Below, piece by piece: positions 13,447 to 17,128 of a DNA stretch of 17,128 nt. Origin of the DNA: an uncultured Eubacteriales bacterium. GTDB taxonomy: Bacteria; Bacillota; Clostridia; Oscillospirales; Oscillospiraceae. The stretch spans positions 1 to 17,128 of the forward strand of contig USQL01000048.1 of the NCBI GenBank assembly GCA_900556935.1. Direction: 5' to 3'. Each line of letters opens with the position of its first letter. The first letter of the stretch is position 1. The notes under the pieces are model-generated. The model had not been told where the DNA came from and made no database searches. It was given only the letters and a program-made list of their open reading frames with translations. Both the position numbers and the translations under genes were made by a program.

Positions 13447-14051
13447 AAACCAAAATCGCGGTGCTGGTCTCCGGCGGCGGCACCAATCTGCAGGCCCTGC
13501 TGGATGCCCAGAAAAGCGGCGGCCTGGTAAGCGGGGAAATCGCCCTGGTAATTTCCAACAACGCAAACGCCTACGCCCTGGAACGGGCCAAAAACGCCGG
13601 GGTTCCCACCAGGGTTCTTTTGAAAAAAGAGCTGGGGGGCCAGGCGGGTTTTGAAAAGGCTCTGGAAGAGACCCTGGATAGCTTTGGCATCCAGGTAATC
13701 ATCCTTGCGGGCTTTATGAGCATCCTCTCTGGGAACTTTACAGACAAGTACTCCAAGCGGATTTTGAACGTCCACCCCTCTTTGATTCCCGCCTTCTGCG
13801 GGGCGGGCTTCTATGGCCTCCGGGTCCACGAAGCGGCCCTGTCCTACGGGGTAAAGGTCACGGGGGCGACGGTCCATTTTGTCAATTCGATTCCCGACGG
13901 CGGGGAGATCATTGCCCAGAAGGCGGTGGACATTCTGCCCGGGGATACACCGGAGCGGCTGCAAAAACGGGTAATGGAGCAGGCGGAGTGGATTCTCCTG
14001 CCCCGGGCCGCGGAGCAGGTCTGTGCCGCCATTCAGAATGGGGAGGAGTAA
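13443..14051 (+). CDS. purN: Phosphoribosylglycinamide formyltransferase (10-formyl-THF dependent)
   Basis: Transfers formyl from 10-formyl-THF to GAR. The 202-residue protein begins with GTG, overlapping the purM stop by four bases; AAGGTG lies upstream in purM. Motifs: AVLVSGGGTNLQALLDA (6-22), the catalytic Asn 109 and His 111 in LNVHPSLIPAF, then KVTGATVHFVNSIPDGGEII with Asp 152. These are the three catalytic residues of the family. It is one of two formyl-THF-consuming enzymes in this ZTP-regulated operon. Confidence 0.95.
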   Translation: MKTKIAVLVSGGGTNLQALLDAQKSGGLVSGEIALVISNNANAYALERAKNAGVPTRVLLKKELGGQAGFEKALEETLDSFGIQVIILAGFMSILSGNFTDKYSKRILNVHPSLIPAFCGAGFYGLRVHEAALSYGVKVTGATVHFVNSIPDGGEIIAQKAVDILPGDTPERLQKRVMEQAEWILLPRAAEQVCAAIQNGEE

Positions 14052-14057
14052 AAGAAT

Positions 14058-14771
14058 ATGAACGTGTACGAAATCGGTTCTATGGAGGAAAAGCTGTCCT
14101 CCAACCGCTATCCCGGCCGGGGCATTGTCCTGGGGCTGACCCCGGACGGAAAGGAATCCGTGGCCGCCTACTTTATCATGGGCCGCAGCGTCAACAGCCG
14201 CAACCGGATTTTCGCTTTGGAGCCCGACGGCATCCGCACCGAGGCCTACGATGCCAGCAAAATGGAGGACCCCAGCCTGATTATCTACCATCCCGTCCGC
14301 CAGCTTGGCAGGGCCCTGATTGTCACCAACGGCGACCAGACCGATACCATCCGGGAGTTTCTGGAAAAGGGGAAGACCATGGAGGAGGCTCTGCGGACCC
14401 GGAAATTTGAGCACGACGGCCCCAACTGGACTCCCCGAATCTCCGGCCTCCTGAGCCCCGACGGCAGCTATAAAATGTCCATTCTGAAGGCCTCTGACCC
14501 GGAAGGAACCGGCTGCAACCGCTATACCTATGACTACGAGCCCATCCTGGGTCTCGGCCACTTCCTGCATACCTATGTCTGCGACGGAAACCCTGTGATT
14601 CCCACCTTCCAGGGGGAGCCGGAACGGGTGGAAATCCCCCAAGATATGGACCGGTTTGTGGAAAGCCTGTGGAAAAGCCTGAACGAGGACAACAAAATCT
14701 CCTTGTTCGTCCGCTATACGGACCTGGCTACCGGCGAATTCCGGCAGAAGGTCATCAATCGCTACGAATAA
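14058..14771 (+). CDS. purO: PurO-type IMP cyclohydrolase
   Basis: Closes FAICAR to IMP, the last step of the pathway. The 237-residue protein is of the IMP_cyclohyd family first characterised in archaea, not the MGS-like domain of bacterial PurH. It starts NRYPGRGIVLGLTPDGKES after a short leader, then AAYFIMGRSVNSRNRIF, LIIYHPVRQLGRALIVTNGD, FEHDGPNWTPRISGL and YDYEPILGLGHFLHTYVCDG. The conserved GRGI, MGRS.NSRNR and NGDQTD blocks are clear. It lies between purN and a stand-alone AICAR transformylase, which supplies exactly the missing activity. ATG 14058 has GGAGGAG just upstream, overlapping the purN stop. Confidence 0.9.
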   Translation: MNVYEIGSMEEKLSSNRYPGRGIVLGLTPDGKESVAAYFIMGRSVNSRNRIFALEPDGIRTEAYDASKMEDPSLIIYHPVRQLGRALIVTNGDQTDTIREFLEKGKTMEEALRTRKFEHDGPNWTPRISGLLSPDGSYKMSILKASDPEGTGCNRYTYDYEPILGLGHFLHTYVCDGNPVIPTFQGEPERVEIPQDMDRFVESLWKSLNEDNKISLFVRYTDLATGEFRQKVINRYE

Positions 14772-14783
14772 GGAGGAGCCAAT

Positions 14784-15968
14784 ATGAAGCAATTCGAACT
14801 GAAATACGGCTGCAACCCCAACCAGAAGCCGGCATCCATCTACATGGCCGACGGCAGCGACCTGCCCATTACGGTTTTGAACGGCCGCCCCGGCTATATC
14901 AACTTCCTGGACGCCCTCAACTCCTATCAGCTGGTGAAGGAGCTGAAGGAGGCCACGGGCAAGTGCGCCGTTACCTCCTTTAAGCATGTGTCCCCCACCT
15001 CCGCCGCGGTGGGCAAGGTGCTGCCCGAAGACCTGAAAAAGGCCTGCTTTGTAGACGATGTGGAGGGCCTGGACGATTCCTTATTGGCCTGCGCCTACGC
15101 CCGGGCCCGGGGCACGGACCGGATGTGCTCCTTTGGCGACTGGGTGGCCCTGTCCGATGTCTGCGACGTGACCACTGCCAAGCTCATTGCCCGGGAGGTC
15201 TCCGACGGCGTGATTGCCCCCGGCTATTCCGAGGAGGCTCTGGCCATTCTGAAAACCAAGCGCAAGGGCAATTACAACGTGGTTGCCATCGACGAACACT
15301 ATGTCCCCGCCCCCCAGGAGACCAAGATGGTCTACGGTGTTACCTTCCAGCAGGGCCGGAACAATTTTAAAATCAACAAGGAGCTGCTTGCCAACCTGGT
15401 GACAGAAAACAAGGAACTGCCCGAGAGCGCCAAGGAGGACCTGATTGTGGCCCTCATCACCCTGAAATACACCCAGTCCAACTCCGTCTGCTTTGCCTAT
15501 GATGGCCAGGCCATCGGTGTGGGTGCCGGTCAGCAGTCCCGGATTCACTGCACCCGTCTGGCAGGCTCCAAGGCCGATACCTGGTTCCTGCGGCAGCACC
15601 CCAAGACCCTGGCGCTGCCCTTCCGGGAGGACCTGGGCCGGCCCAACCGGGACAACGTGATTGACGGCTATATCAACGGCAACGAGGAGGACGTGTGCGC
15701 CGAGGGCATCTGGCAGAATTACTTCACCCGTCGCCCCGAGCCCCTGACCCAGGAGGACAAGCGGGCGTTTCTGGGGGCCATTCGGGGTGTTTCCCTGGGC
15801 TCCGATGCCTTCTTCCCCTTTGCGGATAACATCAAGCGGGCCTATGCCTCCGGTGTCAGCTACATCGCCCAGCCCGGCGGCTCCATCCGGGATGACCTGG
15901 TCATTGAGGAGTGCAACAAGGATGGAATCGTCATGGCCTTTACCGGTATGCGTCTGTTCCACCATTAA
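14784..15968 (+). CDS. purH: Stand-alone AICAR transformylase (PurH C-terminal half only)
   Basis: Formylates AICAR with 10-formyl-THF to give FAICAR. The 394-residue protein corresponds to the transformylase half of PurH only; the N-terminal MGS-like IMP cyclohydrolase domain is absent. It begins FELKYGCNPNQKPASIYM and contains SFKHVSPTSAAVG, with the catalytic Lys 67 and His 68, then CSFGDWVALSDVCDVTTAKL, IGVGAGQQSRIHCTRLAGSK, DAFFPFADNIKRAYASGVSY and the C-terminal GMRLFHH. All the usual active-site blocks are present. AAGGAGGAG precedes ATG 14784. The adjacent PurO-type gene completes the bifunctional PurH reaction. Confidence 0.94.
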   Translation: MKQFELKYGCNPNQKPASIYMADGSDLPITVLNGRPGYINFLDALNSYQLVKELKEATGKCAVTSFKHVSPTSAAVGKVLPEDLKKACFVDDVEGLDDSLLACAYARARGTDRMCSFGDWVALSDVCDVTTAKLIAREVSDGVIAPGYSEEALAILKTKRKGNYNVVAIDEHYVPAPQETKMVYGVTFQQGRNNFKINKELLANLVTENKELPESAKEDLIVALITLKYTQSNSVCFAYDGQAIGVGAGQQSRIHCTRLAGSKADTWFLRQHPKTLALPFREDLGRPNRDNVIDGYINGNEEDVCAEGIWQNYFTRRPEPLTQEDKRAFLGAIRGVSLGSDAFFPFADNIKRAYASGVSYIAQPGGSIRDDLVIEECNKDGIVMAFTGMRLFHH

Positions 15969-15986
15969 GCGTAAGGAGATTGCGAA

Positions 15987-17128
15987 ATGAAAATCCTTGT
16001 AGTCGGCGGCGGCGGTCGGGAGCACGCCATCATCAAGAAGCTGAAAGAAAACAAATCCGTAGAGACCGTTTTTGCCCTCCCCGGCAACGGCGGCATTGCG
16101 GCGGATGCCCGGTGCGTGCCCATCGGGGCTACGGAGATTGAAAAAATTGTGGACTTTGCGGTAGAGAACCGTGTGGACTATGCCGTGGTGGCCCCGGACG
16201 ACCCCCTGGTGCTGGGGGCGGTGGATGCCCTGGAGGAAAAGGGCATTCCCTGCTTCGGCCCCCGGGCCAATGCGGCCATCATCGAGGGCAGCAAGGTCTT
16301 TTCCAAGAACCTGATGAAAAAATACGGCATTCCCACGGCGGAATACGAAGTGTTCAACGACATGGAATCCGCCCTCCAATATCTGGAAACCGCCCCGATT
16401 CCCACGGTGATTAAGGCCGACGGCCTGGCCCTGGGTAAGGGCGTGATCATCGCCCAGACAAGGCAGGAGGCCATGGACGCGGTGAAATCCATGATGGCGG
16501 ACAAGGTCTTCGGCAAGAGCGGGGAGCACATCGTCATTGAGGAATTCCTGACGGGCCCCGAGGTCAGCGTCCTGTCCTTCACCGACGGAAAGGTGGTAAA
16601 GCCCATGGTCTCCTCCATGGACCACAAGCGGGCGGGGGACAATGACACTGGCCTGAACACTGGCGGCATGGGCACCGTGGCCCCCAACCCCTATTACACC
16701 CCAGAAATCGCGGAGCGGTGCATGAAGGAGATTTTCCTGCCCACCGTTCAGGCCATGAACGCCGAGGGCCGGACCTTCAAGGGCTGCCTGTACTTCGGCC
16801 TGATGCTGACCCCCAAGGGTCCCAAGGTCATTGAATACAACTGCCGCTTCGGTGACCCGGAGACCCAGGTGGTGCTGCCCCTGCTGGAAAGCGATCTGCT
16901 CACCGTCATGCAGGCCACCACCAACGGCTGTTTGGAGGAGACCCCTGTGCGGTTCTCCAAGAAAAACGCCTGCTGCGTGATTCTGGCATCCCAGGGCTAC
17001 CCCGTGTCCTACAAGAAGGGCTTCCCCCTCACCATGACGGAGGAGGCCAAGGCCCATACTTTCGTTGCTGGTGCCAAACTGGATGAAAATGGGAAGCTTG
17101 TCACCTCCGGCGGCCGGGTCACCGGCAC
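15987..17128 (+). CDS. purD: Phosphoribosylamine--glycine ligase (3' end outside window)
   Basis: Joins phosphoribosylamine, the PurF product, to glycine with ATP. About 380 residues are visible and the frame is still open at the window end; the full family length is about 420. The ATP-grasp layout is clear: KILVVGGGGREHAIIKKL at the start, VIKADGLALGKGVIIA, VIEEFLTGPEVSVLSF, NTGGMGTVAPNPYYTPE, YFGLMLTPKGPKVIEYN and CRFGDPETQVVLPLLES. ATG 15987 has AAGGAGA a few bases upstream and lies 18 bases after the transformylase gene, so it is in the same operon. Confidence 0.96.
   Translation, partial: MKILVVGGGGREHAIIKKLKENKSVETVFALPGNGGIAADARCVPIGATEIEKIVDFAVENRVDYAVVAPDDPLVLGAVDALEEKGIPCFGPRANAAIIEGSKVFSKNLMKKYGIPTAEYEVFNDMESALQYLETAPIPTVIKADGLALGKGVIIAQTRQEAMDAVKSMMADKVFGKSGEHIVIEEFLTGPEVSVLSFTDGKVVKPMVSSMDHKRAGDNDTGLNTGGMGTVAPNPYYTPEIAERCMKEIFLPTVQAMNAEGRTFKGCLYFGLMLTPKGPKVIEYNCRFGDPETQVVLPLLESDLLTVMQATTNGCLEETPVRFSKKNACCVILASQGYPVSYKKGFPLTMTEEAKAHTFVAGAKLDENGKLVTSGGRVTG

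Noticed and set aside
15081..17057. 658-codon minus-strand open frame over the end of the operon
   Set aside because: It lies antisense to two clear purine enzymes and has no family features of its own; typical of G+C-rich coding DNA.

Overview
The window looks like chromosome of a G+C-rich, low-redundancy member of the Clostridia (an Oscillospiraceae/Ruminococcaceae-type gut anaerobe is my best guess). This rests on a Firmicutes-style type 2 GalT, a QueT transporter behind a preQ1-I riboswitch, a ZTP riboswitch in front of purE, strong AAGGAGG ribosome binding sites, and a PurO-type IMP cyclohydrolase paired with a stand-alone AICAR transformylase. The genus cannot be fixed from the sequence alone.

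Layout. (1) 1-2138: the end of a Leloir galactose operon, galK (partial) and galT, closed by a strong terminator. galT is interrupted by a one-base frameshift in a C6 run. (2) 2142-4740: a visibly AT-rich insert unlike its surroundings. It holds one end of a decayed ISL3-family element, a PadR-type regulator broken by a frameshift in an A6 run, and, divergently, a HEAT-repeat protein overlapping a six-helix DUF998-like membrane protein. (3) 4741-5330: the tail of a large serine recombinase with an internal deletion, a fragment of a tRNA 3' end, a tandem hairpin repeat, and an intact tRNA-Pro(UGG) with promoter and terminator, all on the minus strand except the recombinase. (4) 5362-6128: sigma-A promoter, preQ1-I riboswitch, two consecutive terminator-like hairpins, queT, terminator. 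(5) 6207-9268: a small ribbon-helix-helix regulator, divergent from a lipoprotein gene and a membrane-anchored extracytoplasmic protein. An inverted repeat lies on the start of the lipoprotein promoter and is a candidate operator. (6) 9340-10167: an SNF2-type helicase that has lost nearly all of its motor core. (7) 10258-17128: a purine biosynthesis operon, promoter - ZTP riboswitch - purE - purF - purM - purN - purO - purH(AICARFT only) - purD (cut by the window end).

How the genes work together. The purine genes cover formation of phosphoribosylamine (PurF), glycine ligation (PurD), formylation (PurN), AIR formation (PurM), carboxylation (PurE) and the last two steps to IMP (AICAR transformylase, PurO). 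purL, purC, purB, purK or purQ are not in the window. The ZTP riboswitch would raise expression when AICAR-type intermediates build up for lack of 10-formyl-THF, the cofactor used by two enzymes of this operon. The most notable protein-level observation is that this PurF has Gly, not Cys, at position 2 and has also lost other glutaminase-site sequence, while keeping the PRPP site.

A recurring theme between 600 and 10200 is gene decay: two single-base frameshifts in homopolymers (galT, padR) and three internally deleted genes (ISL3 transposase, serine recombinase, SNF2). The frameshifts could be sequencing errors. The best candidate for something little described is the PadR / HEAT / DUF998 cassette; the RHH-controlled lipoprotein module is the second.
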